The notes below the pieces were generated by a model. That model saw only the letters and a list, made by a program, of their open reading frames with translations, had not been told where the DNA came from and searched no databases. From Limnephilus marmoratus (Eukaryota; Arthropoda; Insecta; Trichoptera; Limnephilidae), in the NCBI GenBank assembly GCA_917880885.1, contig OU862917.1, forward strand, positions 24,974,104 to 25,038,103: 64,000 nucleotides of DNA, given 5' to 3'. Shown here piece after piece: positions 34,619 to 45,600 of this stretch. A program made the translations under genes and the position numbers. Numbering within the stretch: the first letter of the stretch is position 1; every line of letters starts with the position of its first letter.

Positions 34619-35008
34619 TTGGGGAGGCGGGTATAGGTACCTCCGCCCCGGAAACCATTTATTGGATAACCAACACCCCTGCCAAAGGTCTCCCCAAGTG
34701 GTTCGCTATGTTTGGTGCTTAGCAGAGGTGCCCGGGTTCGTGGGGTGAGGTTTTGTCTTGACGGCGAATGCCTTTGCCTACCTACTACGTGGCGGGCCGG
34801 ATCGGGAAAGACTGGTTGAGGTAGTCCTGACTGAATTTATACATCCGTCACTCCTGGACACATTGACCCCCGGATTCCTACCCGCCCCTCATACCCTTTT
34901 CCTTCCTAGAACTTCCTCCCCTTCATTTCCCAAAAAGACTTTCCAAACAGCGTTCACAAAGATAGCATTGGCCCTGAGTGATTTTTTTGTGGAGCTAATG
35001 AGAAAAAT
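34619..35008 (+). mobile_element. Repeat R, copy 2
   Basis: From GGGGAGGCGGGTATAGGTAC through CCAACACCCCTGCCAAAGGT to CCAAAAAGACTTTCCA and the shortened end TTTTTTTGTGGAGCTAATGA. The middle is deleted relative to copy 1. Frames are not conserved between copies. Confidence 0.72.
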
Positions 35009-35926
35009 GTTTTTTTTTTGTTTTAAATTAAAAGTAAATGAAATAATTGTACTATTTTTCAAGGTGGAATTTTCTTTCTTTACACCATTTATATCCGAAA
35101 CTCTTCTTTTCTCTTTTTTTAAACTCTTAAAATATTCCTCGATTAAATATTACCACTAGTTTCAATTTGTCCCGCTAGCAGTCGTTATAATAATTATGTA
35201 ATTACAAAAAAACTTCATTTCCAATTATTTCTATGTATGGTATATATTGTAACAACCAACGAGAAAATATTATTATAATCATTTGTATATCTATTTCTCT
35301 GCACCTGGTTTTTTAAACATTTCCCAAAGAAAATTCTATTTTTACCGTCCTTAAAACCCTAGCATTTGCTATAATGTTTTTATTCCGTGTTCTGGGAAGA
35401 TTGCAACTCTGAATATGTAGATTAACTGGTACAAAATCCGATTGTGATAACAAAACTGACATACTGGTTTTATTTCATAGAAAAATAATACATTAAGGCT
35501 CTAACGGAAAAATCGTGGAAAATAAAGGTTGTCGGTAATGATGCTCGCTGAACTATGTTTCTCGTGACTGAAACAATGATCTAAAGCTGCCTGGGATTGA
35601 ATGTTGAACACGGTAGCGCTTACGAGAATATTGCCTGAGTTTAGATTTGAAGGCAGTATCTGCTGATCAGTTTGTTATTAGGATACTGATTTTGTTGTTA
35701 TGCCTAAATTATCTACAATCACCCTAATTTGAACAAATTTTCCGTGGATATCCGAAGGTTATTTAAATTCTTTGTGAGTAAAAAATATATAATATAAAAC
35801 TGTAATAATTTCATTTTTTAATAATTGCAAATTCCCTCTTTGTGGTTTTATTTTAAAATATACGAAAATAACAGGTAAGTTAGAAAGTAATTGAAATATG
35901 GTTTTTAATCATGTCTATATATACAA
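35009..35926. other. Unassigned AT-rich sequence
   Basis: No gene or recognised repeat. Confidence 0.4.
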
Positions 35927-36263
35927 TTTGGGAGGCGGGAATGGGTACCGCCGCCCCGGGAATCTTTATTGGATAACCAACACCTCTGCCATAGGTCACC
36001 CCAAGTGGTTCGCTACGTTTGGTGATTTAGCAGGGGTGCCCGGGTTCATGGGGTGAGGTTTGTCTAGGTCTTGGAGGCGGATGACTAAGACACACTGAAC
36101 CCCAGATTCCTACCCACCCCTTAAACCCTTTTCCTTCCCAGAACTCTCCTCTCCTTCCTTTCCTTAAAAAAACCCTCCACACAGCATCCCCAAAGATGAC
36201 ATAGGCCCTGAGGGAAATTGTTTTCCTCAGGGCCTCCTGTGTGGAGCTCATGTAAAAAAAAAA
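35927..36263 (+). mobile_element. Repeat R, copy 3, with target-site duplication
   Basis: It starts TTTGGGAGGCGGGAATGGGT and ends GTGGAGCTCATGTAAAAAAA. ATATATACA precedes the start and recurs immediately behind the A tail, a typical duplication from target-primed reverse transcription. This fixes both ends of the repeat and shows it is a unit of about 330-450 bp, not just a LINE fragment. Confidence 0.78.
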
Positions 36264-36654
36264 TATATATACATATTTTTAAATATGTGAATGTTTAAAA
36301 CAACGTTTTTCTTTTTATTTTCAAATAAAATCATTTTATGTTCAAAACCCGATTGCTAATTCAAGACAAGTTTCTTGTAAGTTACCGCTTAGCGCAATGG
36401 CTGGGACTTGGATTGACTTGGACTTGGTACTTGGATGAATGGACTGACTTATGACTTATGACTCGCCGAAAATCGTTCGCATTACGGCGCATTACAATCA
36501 AGTAGAGAGTACATTACTAAGTGGCGCATTTGAAGATGAACAGACTGCGGCGCATTAAAGTAAATACGCTAATTTAACTGATTTTAATGCTTATTTTAAT
36601 GCAGCATAAACTGTGCTGCAAACTATGCTCTGCCATACGACCAAATCACTCATT
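36264..36654. other. Unassigned sequence with short repeats
   Basis: 36395-36470 has repeated GACTTGG / GACTTATGAC words. No gene. Confidence 0.4.
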
Positions 36655-38560
36655 TTAGGCTTACAAAGTAAAAACAAGGGATATCTCGGATCTCATTAAA
36701 TCTCTCAAACCAAATTGCGCTACGGGACCGGATAACCTTTCCAATCAAATACTAATAAATCTCCGAGAATACATACTTATACCACTTCAACACATTTTCA
36801 ACCAAAGTTTTAGGCTCGGAATTGTCCCTGATCACTTAAAAATAGGATGTATTACTCCAATACATAAATCGGGAGACAAAACCTTGATACTTAATTACAG
36901 ACCAATCACTTTGCTAAATTCAATATCCAAACTACTAGAAAAAGCTATGAAAAAAAGATTACTTGCGTACATTGAAAAACACAATCTGCTCTCAACCCAC
37001 CAATTTGGATTTCGTGCTAAAATGGGTACAGAAGACGCTTTATCAGAATTAACCAACTACATAGTGAAAAGCATTGACGGCGGAGCATATGTGATAGGAG
37101 TGTTCTTAGACCTAGCGAAAGCATTTGACACCATTTCACATAAGGGAACGTACCCATACTACGTGACCAACTTTTTGCAATTTTTAACCCCCCCCCCCCC
37201 CCCGGTGACCAAAATCCTAAGCAACCCGCCGCTCATTTGTATGGAGCGTGACATTTTGAAGACCCCCCCCCCCCCTAAACGTGTCACGTATTATGGGTAC
37301 GTTCCCTAACTTACTACACCAAATATTGGCATAACCGGTCCACCGCTAAAGTGGTTCCTCAGTTACATTGAAAATAGACAACAAATAGTAAAAATAAACA
37401 AACACAGCAGTGACAAATTAGATATCAAGTATGGAGTACCGCAAGGCAGCGTCTTGGGTCCCATACTATTTCTCATCTACATAAATAGTCTAACTGAGAT
37501 AAACTTAGGTAGAATAGACTACAAAGTAATATCAGTTATGCAGATGACACAGCAATTTTGTTCAAGGCGCAATCATGGGAAAAGGTTTTCAAAAACACAG
37601 AAGCAGGGATGATTGAAGTAAATAAATGCCTACAAAATAATCTACTAACACTCAACATTTCAAAAACAAAATACCTAACTTTCAGCAAAACAAAGGCTGG
37701 TCAACCACACTGCCATCCACAACTTCATCTTCACCCCTGCACCAATACTATCTCAAATAACACATGCTGTACTTGTGACAAAATTGATCACGCGAATAAT
37801 ATTAAATACCTAGGATTAACTGTTGACCATAAACTAAAATGGGATCTCCATATTAATTTACTTACAAAAAGAATAAGGAAACTATCATACATCATCAAAA
37901 CTATACGAAACATCATGTCCTTAAATCAATTAAAAAATGTATATTTCGCACTTTGTCAAAGTATTCTAACGTATGGTATATCAGTATGGGGAGGAGCAGC
38001 AGATACTTATCTGAATCCTCTTAAAATAAATCATAAAGCAATAATTAGAATTATGTTTAAAAAACCTTACCAACATCCGACAGAACAGCTAATGATTCAA
38101 AACAAATTACTAGACTAAATAAACTATTCATTAAAAAAATCATCTATAAAAACTGTATAAAAACATCACCCCACCACATACCTCACTCGCAAAATACAAG
38201 ATCAAAAGTAAATAATCACTTTCAGGTTCCCTATATTAAATCAACTTTCGCAAAAAAACATGAATCGTACCTGGCTCCACACATTTTCAATACCTTCCTA
38301 ACACAAACAAAAACTTACGTTACCCCAAATAAATTGGACTGGCTGTTCAAAAGATTTGTTATATGGTTGACTGAAAAGGAAAGAAAGGACATTCGGAATA
38401 TCCTAAATAACTAATACGAGTACATTTTATAGATTCATTTCATATAATTTTCTACGAAATTATATAATATCAAAATATGCAGTGTATTGTATATAATATT
38501 AACTATCATGTACCTGTGTTGTAATGTAATAAATTAATGTAATACAGCATACAATATTAA
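36655..38560 (+). pseudogene. Kiri/Daphne-like LINE, interrupted by a MITE and frameshifted
   Basis: The frame from about 36665 (KVKTRDISDLIKSLKPNCAT) gives RT blocks CITPIHKSGDKTLILNYRPI, STHQFGFRAKMGTEDALSEL and VFLDLAKAFDTISH, with the first catalytic Asp, up to 37140. A 163 bp insertion (37144-37306) follows. Behind it the frame resumes with NLLHQILALTG and reaches KYGVPQGSVLGPILFLIYIN. A frameshift lies near 37535, just before SYADDTAILF (catalytic motif). The next frame runs 37558-38118 with NNIKYLGLTVDHKLKWDLHI and SILTYGISVWGGAADTYLNP. The C-terminus continues after another shift to about 38413. Multiple lesions; inactive. Confidence 0.85.
37144..37306. mobile_element. Harbinger-type MITE with two poly(C) tracts
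   Basis: Terminal repeats GGGAACGTACCCATACTACG and, on the other end, the complement of GGGAACGTACCCATAATACG are flanked by TAA duplications (37141-37143 and 37307-37309), the TWA target site of PIF/Harbinger elements. It is 163 bp and non-coding, with runs of about 15 and 14 C at 37188-37202 and 37263-37275. Removing it with one TAA restores the host reading frame exactly. Confidence 0.88.
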
Positions 38561-39192
38561 CTATTACCCACGGTATTTACATTTTCTTATTTTAATGTAT
38601 AATTTTTTTACAAAAATATGTCAACTTACAAAAACAAAAACAAAAACAAAATTTATACGTAAATATTTAATATAACAACATTATGTACGTATGCATGTTT
38701 GTGTGTGTATATATGTATGTATGCATGTATGTGTGTATGCATTTGTATGTGTATGTGTGTATAAGTATATATGTGTGTTTGTATAAATATATATATATAC
38801 ATATTTAGACATATGGAAAAGAAAATGTACATGTATGAATGTTCATGTATGTACTTATAGGTACCTATATATTTTCATAGTTTTTATTTTTTATCTTTCA
38901 TATATATTTCTTTATCATATAAGCGTAGTAGGCATAGGAATAGGCAAAGTGCATATAGGCATATAATTTCACATTATTTTTTTATCTTTTTATACTTCTT
39001 TTTTTATCATTTTTATTATGACATCATTTTTTATCTTTTTATACTACTTTTTATCTTTTTATAATATTATATCTACTCTGATTCATATCCTTTTTAATAA
39101 ATATAAAATGTTATTTACCTACCTCGGAACAGACTATGTCTAGTGAGATGGATAAAATAAAACTTTGTAAATAAATGAAAAATAAATAAATG
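38561..39192 (+). repeat. 3' UTR continuation with ATGT-type microsatellite
   Basis: 38690-38850 is a degenerate TATG/TGTA array. Around 38630-38650 AAAACA repeats occur. The end CTCGGAACAGACTATGTCTA..AAATAAATGAAAAATAAATA (39120-39192) looks like the true tail of the LINE starting at 36655. Confidence 0.5.
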
Positions 39193-40464
39193 CCCGGGTT
39201 GCCGGCTCTGAAACCTAAAAAAAAAAAAACATTTTAGAGTTGCATCTTCGCTCCAATTCCATCGACATTTCCGCGCGTCTACAAATGAACTCTGCTAAAA
39301 CGGCGGGTTTGCGCATGTCAGTACGCAGGGACGCGTGGAGGGGTCCTTACTCCCTGATAAATAGAAAGAAATGGATTGAATCTACTAAAGAACTGACTAA
39401 CCCACTCTATTTAAATTATAGTTTTTGGACGCATTTAGTCACTACTCGACTATACTCTCCACTCGACAAAAATAATTGGCGTATTGGAACGGCTCTTTAG
39501 AGTAGTCATCATTAATTAGCCTTTTTCAAATTTGTATTCCTAAAATGGTTATCGTGTTTTCTATTAACTTTATGATGATAAATCTTGATGTAAAATATAG
39601 TTAGCTTTTATCTGTCTTATCATGAGACAAGCACGTCGATTTGCAAATGTGATATTAGGTAAGTTTACTACAAAACTATTAGAGCTAGAAAATCGGGGAA
39701 AAGGAATGGTATTTTTTTTTTTAATAAGCAATTCACCCTAAAAGAGTACTTTGGGTTTTATTTTTAATACGAGTAATATCACTGCAATAAGCATAAATTT
39801 TTGGTGTCGTTATTTGTGAAAATTATTTACAATCATGGTACAAATGAACCGTCTTTAACCCAATCGTATTGTGATTATTCTTTACATTTTATAGGTAGTG
39901 TATATTAAAATGTTAAATATTCTCTTACATTATTCTAGTCTATGATAGGTCTTACTCAGCGTTCCACCCTTTGTTACATAAGCGAAATGTTTTCCAGAAT
40001 GTACGCAAAATTTCTAAATTTTCATATTAAAATCCTGAAAATAGTTGAAATACCAGTTTTCGCTACACCATAGCCATATCGAGTTCCCAGTGTAGCAAGT
40101 GCATCCTGGGGGAAGGATTTTCATGGGAACTTGTGAAATCAGACGACATAGGAATTTGAGCACAAAGACTTGGCTCGGTTTTGCTTGTCCTGACTTTGCC
40201 TGAAGTATGCTCGCATATCCTCGGTGCTACTACACAGGACGAAGTAAATATTATGCAGCAGACATTTTTCCCTTTGTAAATGTTCTCATCTATTGGATAG
40301 GCAAGACAGAAAGTAAAAAAGGTGACAAAGTTCATATTACATATTTCACTAATCTGTATGGCTCCTTTTTTGTGAGACATCGCTTGCACCGGCAATATAT
40401 ACATTATAAATATATGTTTAATTATTTGTTGGAACGGCACTAACCGACATTTAGATATCTTTAC
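39193..40464. other. Unassigned sequence
   Basis: Frames at 39240-39500 and 40063-40503 are open but show no motif, no codon signature and no partner exon. Otherwise AT-rich. Confidence 0.35.
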
Positions 40465-41375
40465 TAATTGGACCAACACCATTGATAATAAAATCTGCTT
40501 CACAGTTGAAAATGAGATTAAGAAGGAGATTAAGAAGGAAAAATCAATTTTTTAGATCTGACAATTGGTAGAAGTAATAACAAACATACCTTCGAAATAT
40601 TTAGAAAACCATCTTTTTCAGACACAACAATAAACGCAAATTCAAATCATCATTGGTCCCACAAATTATCAGCTTACCATTCAATGGTACATAGGCTCAT
40701 TAACATTCCCTTTGATAATAAAGCATACGCAAAAGAAAAGGAAACTATTAAAATAATCGCGATTAATAACGGCTATGAGGCAAAAAACATTGAAAAAATA
40801 ATAAAAAACAAGAATTACAAAAATAAAATTAATTTAATATATCCGGTACATAACAAAAAATTAGAAATATTTGCATGTCTCGAATTTCTCGACCCAATAT
40901 CTTTAAAAATTGCAAAAGAAATTAAAAAAGTGGTTTAAATATAGCTTTTAGAACCAATAATTATTTGGGAACAAGCCTTAAAAACGAAAAAAGTAGAAAT
41001 CCTAAACTCAATAATGGTGGCATATATGAATTAAAATATGACCAAGCCGACTGTAATGCTACTTACATCGGACAAACAGGCAGGGCATTCTCAACTAGAT
41101 TCAAAGAACATATACGATGTTATAATAATAAAAAAACCTCTTCAAAATTCGCAGAACATCTCTTGGTGAATAATCACGTTCCACTTAAAAACGACCAGCC
41201 AAAACCATTACATATAAAACGAAAGGGTCTTAGATTAAATTTGCTTGAACAATTAGAAATCAATAAACGAACGAATGACTCCAACATAACGCTAATTAAT
41301 AAAGTAAGGAAATTTATTTGTTCCCCACTACTTAGTATGTTCACCAAACCTAAACAATATAATGCACTTAAATGA
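40465..41375 (+). pseudogene. Penelope-like element: RT C-terminus and GIY-YIG endonuclease
   Basis: Penelope-like elements encode one protein, reverse transcriptase followed by a GIY-YIG endonuclease. Here the frame opens with NTIDNKICFTVENEIKKEIK. After a one-base shift at about 40550 it continues FLDLTIGRSNNKHTFEIFRK, PSFSDTTINANSNHHWSHKL and SAYHSMVHRLINIP, the conserved end of the RT. A second shift near 40935 leads into the endonuclease: NNGGIYELKYDQADCNATYI and GQTGRAFSTRFKEHIRCYNN, showing the GIY, the YIG, the catalytic Arg and the EH pair, then the stop at 41375. The N-terminal half is missing. Two frameshifts make it a relic. A hammerhead-like motif lies 190-240 bp behind the stop. 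Confidence 0.88.
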
Positions 41376-41561
41376 GTCAGCAATAACGTCATTCTAAATC
41401 AATTAAGAAAACCCTTACACTTAGTGCAAAGGGAAACCACATAATCACTCTCTCAATTAGTGTCTCTGCAAATTGGATTAACCAGTAATAAATCAGTTTA
41501 GACACCTTCAAAAATTCACTTTTAAAATACAATCAATAAGTCGTCCGTTAGTGGCTTCACC

Positions 41562-41612
41562 ACAGTTTGAAAATGACCTTACACGTCGAAACAGCTGTAA
41601 CTATAATACTTG
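41562..41612 (+). ncRNA. Decayed hammerhead-like motif behind the Penelope endonuclease
   Basis: TTTGAAAA occupies the CTGANGA place (two core changes). Then one base, the GAC/GTC hairpin (41575-41587), GAAAC (41588-41592), the self-complementary ACAGCTGT (41591-41598) and H17 = A41599. ACT after the cut pairs with AGT before the core. Shortly downstream (41670) an ATG opens MEFYELNTKTINV, perhaps the start of the next or repeated Penelope ORF. Confidence 0.5.
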
Positions 41613-41698
41613 CAGAACTCGATAATAACATTATCAAATTTAATTTGAATTAAATTTCTAAAAATTAAAATGGAGTTCTACGAATTAAACACAAAAAC

Positions 41699-41832
41699 AA
41701 TTAATGTCTGAATGTTTCAAAACCAAAGGTTTCTTCGTCAGGTGAAAATTAACATTATTAAAAAAAATTACAAAGTGATTTCATTTAATTAAAATGACGC
41801 CACAAAGCGAATTTCGCAAATTTAAAGATTGA
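41699..41832. mobile_element. Family B hammerhead repeat, second copy, with short ORF
   Basis: On the minus strand (41757 to 41715) CTGACGA, one base, GAAACC/GGTTTT hairpin and GAAACATT follow the family B layout, with the palindrome ACATGT reduced. To its right ATTTCATTTAATTAAAATGA matches 47401-47418. The ATG at 41794 opens MTPQSEFRKFKD, stop at 41832, parallel to MTPQSVFGKFEEEIDF at 47415. Confidence 0.6.
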
Positions 41833-42459
41833 AGAAGTGATTAAAAATTAATGAAATTTTTTGCAGATCTGCTACTCTGAGGTAGTATTATTTCACAATC
41901 CTCTGGATAAGCTATCAAAATAACTATCCAAAATTATAAATAAATGCTCGAAATAGATACAAAACTCGACTTACTCATCCAATGTCAATATGCTATAGCT
42001 TCGCGTACCGAATAGGAAACTAAAATTCGCAAATCAAATACATACGTTATTCTAGGAATAGTGCTTTTGACAGTTACCAAGAGGATGGTGAAATACCCCC
42101 TAACTTAAATACATTTTTTTAAAGTTAAACTTCTTAAGCACCTTTGATTTGAGACGAGATGAATCGGAAACAACATTAAAAAGAGACAAACACATACATC
42201 TATAAGATTTAGCCTGTGAGAAAAAGATATAAAATGAAACCTTACCGCATTGGCCTCTTTGATTATGAGCTCACTTTTCAAGGCTTGGTTGAGATTGTGT
42301 GGGTGAAGGTTTCACTTGTATGAACTGCACTATTTTTTATTGTTTATCTATTTATGTGTACTAATTTATATTAGTTAAATACTCTAGGAATAACACATAT
42401 CTAAATTTACCTAATTCAGTCGGCTCTTATTATCGGTCCGTTGAAGAGTTGTTTTTTTA
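41833..42459. other. Unassigned sequence
   Basis: The only peculiar piece is 42241-42310: on the minus strand the frame HNLNQALKSELIIKEANA runs into a GTAAGG donor-like site, but a stop lies just upstream and no good acceptor is visible. Confidence 0.35.
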
Positions 42460-43681
42460 AAGAAAGACAAACATCGTTTAATAAGTTGGAGTTTCCTTGG
42501 TTGGAGGTTGGGTCTTGAAAGAGGCAAGTACTCATGTGATGAAATTGAACACATTTTAAACATGTCTTCTTTAGAAAAACGTAGAAAGGACTCTGATCTA
42601 ATTTGCACATTTAAAATTGTCAACAGTATTTTTTTATTTTTTATTTATTTCAAGATTTTTTTTTTTGTTTACATATTTCAAATGGTTACATATGGTAGGT
42701 TATAAAATATTTCACATTTGTTCTACTACTCCATAAGTTGAGCTCTAGGAGCTCGTGTTTATGGGAGGAGTATTTACATGCAAATAAAAATAATGATGTT
42801 CCAATGAGTGTAAACAATTATCAAAGAACTTATGACATAAAAGTTCAACATTATTTTAGATAAGTACACAATTAAGAAAAAAATATAGTTAATGAAGGAC
42901 AATAACAATACAATTTTTTTTAAATATTAAATATTACAATTTTCAGTAGGGGTAATTTACATTAAGGGTACAATATATCACTATCCAATTTCAGAGACTT
43001 AATTTGTTTTTTGAATAATTCATATTTCAGCGTTTCTGTTATGTTTATTTTGTTTTTGGATCATAATATATTGTACCATCTTACACCTAAATACAAATAG
43101 TGGTGCTGAGCCGTGGTTGTTCTTAGCATAGGGATGGCTATTAAGCCATTAGTTTTGAATCTATTGCTTATGCTATCTGAGGGGTGAATTTTGTGAATAA
43201 AATATTCTTTATAAATTTGGCATAAGGCGTTTCTCTTATACAATTCTGTGATAGTTGCTACATTTTTTTATTACTGATACACCATTTACATTTTTGCTAT
43301 TACTGATACACCTGCGTTGTTACAACTCATACAGTTTAACATCCCTTCCCGAGACTTCGAAATAATGAATTGCTGTTCCTCAATCAACATTCTACTAATT
43401 ATGGATACCATTCTCCCTTATCCAGAGTGTCGAGACTTGTCAACGCAAGTCAAAGCATTGATTTTTTTGGTGTAAAACTAAATGACTTTCGCCAGTCGAT
43501 ATGCAATATTTAAATGCTTCTTTATGCTTTGACTTATACTATCTATATGTACTTTTTATATTTTATATTGTCATTGCTATTAATTTATATGTGCTCTCCC
43601 TTCACTGTCATCTCTGTTTTTTATTCGTGTTATTATTATGTTTTTAATGGACTGTTGTCCGTAAATTAATAAATAAATAAA
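42460..43681 (+). pseudogene. Jockey-like LINE 3' end (same family as 2633-3482), split by an insertion
   Basis: 42465-42628 encodes WRLGLERGKYSCDEIEHILN and LEKRRKDSDLICTFKIVNSI, matching the copy at 2940-3090. The sequence resumes at about 43303 (ATTACTGATACACCTGCGTT), continues with FNIPS.., MSRLVNASQSIDFFG and the UTR, and ends AATTAATAAATAAATAAATT. Between the two parts lies a minus-strand retroelement (42629-43270). Confidence 0.82.
42629..43270 (-). mobile_element. Minus-strand LINE fragment inserted in the Jockey-like LINE
   Basis: It begins with a tail on the minus strand (T-rich TTATTTTTTATTTATTTCAA). It encodes a typical LINE C-terminus on the minus strand at 43243-43061 (FKTNGLIAIPMLRTTTAQHH then LYLGVRWYN). 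Its 5' side borders a duplicated ATTACTGATACACC (about 43272 and 43303), part of the target. Confidence 0.7.
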
Positions 43682-44645
43682 TTCCTGGTTACATATGACA
43701 ATATTAAAATCTCCTACTCCCACCACAGTAAGTGGAAAATGTTGGTTGTGTCGTGATGGAGGATCAGCTACCCGAGGAATTTAACTCACACTGCCTGGGT
43801 GTAGGGTTGCCATCTTATAAAATAAAAAAGCCTGACTCTGCGCTCTGTAAGGCCGGACATTTTGCCCTAAAAGCCGGACGTACGTACATAATTTTGAACA
43901 TAACTTTTATACATAATAATAAAAAATCTGTTACAAGTTACAGTTGTTTATTAATCACGCATTAACGTGACAATAACAACAATCATTAATCAGTCTTATT
44001 CGTGTCATCAGTTGACATTTGTATAGAATATATGTCAATAACAAAATAACTTATAAAACAAACAAACAAAACATAACTTTTTTCTGGTTAAAAAGTTGAC
44101 TGAAATTTTTCGTTAAATAGATATTAAATGAAACATATTTATCTTTGTGGACAAAAAACGAAAAACATAAATTAAAATGAAATCTCGACTTCTCCAAATT
44201 ATTCAAAAATTACAAAAATCTACCCTTTTGTATATTTGACGTTTTTACCTACTTCATCCAAAAAGTCGTTTTCTTTGGAAATCATTTAATAAAATCCTTG
44301 ACATGTCATTTTTAAATTTATACAATGTGTACACCATCTTAGCAATTGTTTGCAATTTATTGCGTTCCTTGGTCCACTAGGTGTTTATTCAAAAGAAAAC
44401 TCTTTGAAAATAATATTCCGCCAATTTCAGAAGTTCGGAAGACAAAACCCGCGCGAACCAAAAAAGCCTAACAAAAGCCGGACAGGCCGGACATATAAAT
44501 ATTTAGCCGGACACGACCTAAAAAAGCCAAACATGTCCGGCTAAAGCCGGACAGATGGCAACCCTACCTGGGTGGAGTTAAAGACCCAGACGCGATGCCA
44601 ACTCCGTCAACTCAGCCACTGACCTGTCGAATAGACCTGTCATTA
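43682..44645 (-). mobile_element. tRNA-derived SINE S1, interrupted by a hAT element
   Basis: The tail part lies at 43682-43801 (GTTGGTTGTGTCGTGATGGA and ACCCGAGGAATTTAACTCAC, complement of the box B side). The head lies at 44567-44645 (complement: GGTCAGTGGCTGAGTTGACG, GGCATCGCGTCTGGGTCTTT). Joined across the insertion they match the uninterrupted S1 copy at 46702-46878. Confidence 0.75.
43802..44566. mobile_element. Non-autonomous hAT element with subterminal repeats
   Basis: Ends TAGGGTTGCCATCT and its inverted copy AGATGGCAACCCTA are flanked by the 8 bp duplication CCTGGGTG (43794-43801 and 44567-44574), the hAT signature. It is 765 bp without transposase. AAGCCGGACA / TGTCCGGCTAAAGCCGGACA words are repeated near both ends (43850-43885; 44460-44550), probably transposase-binding sites. 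Confidence 0.88.
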
Positions 44646-45055
44646 TTTATATGCATCAATAATTCCAGTAAATACGAGTCTATTCAGTCTATAAAAGATA
44701 CGAGTATGATTGCTTGCTTGGATGAACCGACACACATATTTACATAATTAAAGGCAAATCGTACACATAATCCTGACAATCACCATGTGATTGAAAAGAA
44801 ATAACGAGTGTAAAAATTTCCCCGGCAAATTGGCTTTTCACTGTGACACTTCCAACAAGTTGTAAAATTCCAGTAATTTGAAAATCCGTACGAACGTAAA
44901 CATCAATATAATAAAGTTACATGAACAGGAAATCCAACTACATGAAATCAAAATGCATTCATTACATATTACTCGAAATATTTTTACCCATTCAAATGGA
45001 AATAATACTTTTGATAAACAAACACATCAGCAGTTTTGTTAGGCAATCAAAATAT
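44646..45055. other. Unassigned AT-rich sequence
   Basis: Nothing recognised. Confidence 0.4.
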
Positions 45056-45372
45056 ACAAATTCTTATTTTGAATTACATGGTATTGAATTCTTAGTTTAA
45101 ATTACATGGTGTTGAATTCTTATTTTGAATTACATGGTATTGAATTTTTATTTTGAATTACATACATGGTATTGAATTCTTAGTTGGAATTACATGGTGT
45201 TGAATTCTTATTTTGAATTATATGGTATTGAATTCTTAGTTAGAATTACATAATATTTTATTCTCAGTTTGAATTACATGGTATTACAATTATATTGCAA
45301 TTATAGAATTCTTAGTTTGAATTACATGGTATTGAATTCTTATTTTGGATTACATGGTATTGAATTCCTATT
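45056..45372 (+). repeat. Minisatellite, about 29 bp unit, about 10 copies
   Basis: Units of the form TTGAATTACATGGTATTGAA + TTCTTATTT. Alternation of AGTTT/ATTTT and of TATTG/TGTTG suggests a higher-order two-unit pattern. Most units carry GAATTC. Confidence 0.9.
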
Positions 45373-45394
45373 TTTTGAAGAAAATTCTAAAAGA

Positions 45395-45600
45395 CAACCA
45401 TTCAGAATTGATACGTGGCTTGAAATTGCTTTGGCCGTATTTGGTGACTAAATCTCAAAAATTACGATGCTGTACGTGACTAGATCTGATAGGTACTTCC
45501 CTCCTTCCCCCCCCCAAAAGCTTCAGTCTCATAACATATCCCAATTGGGGCTGCCATAATCTCTCTGGCTCAAGACAGTTGGAAGCAGTTGTTTTTGTAC
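45395..45600 (+). repeat. Unclassified dispersed repeat U, copy 2
   Basis: Colinear with 31755-31955: CATTCAGAATTG, GCTTGAAATTGC, GTGACTAGATCTGATAGGTA, TCCCAATTGGGGCTGCCATA. It lies directly behind the minisatellite. Confidence 0.55.

Noticed and set aside
42241..42310. Minus-strand exon HNLNQALKSELIIKEANA with GTAAGG donor
   Set aside because: A stop lies just upstream in that frame and no acceptor is visible; too short to support.
45056..45372. Direct repeats resembling a CRISPR array
   Set aside because: Units are contiguous with no unique spacers; this is a minisatellite in an animal genome.
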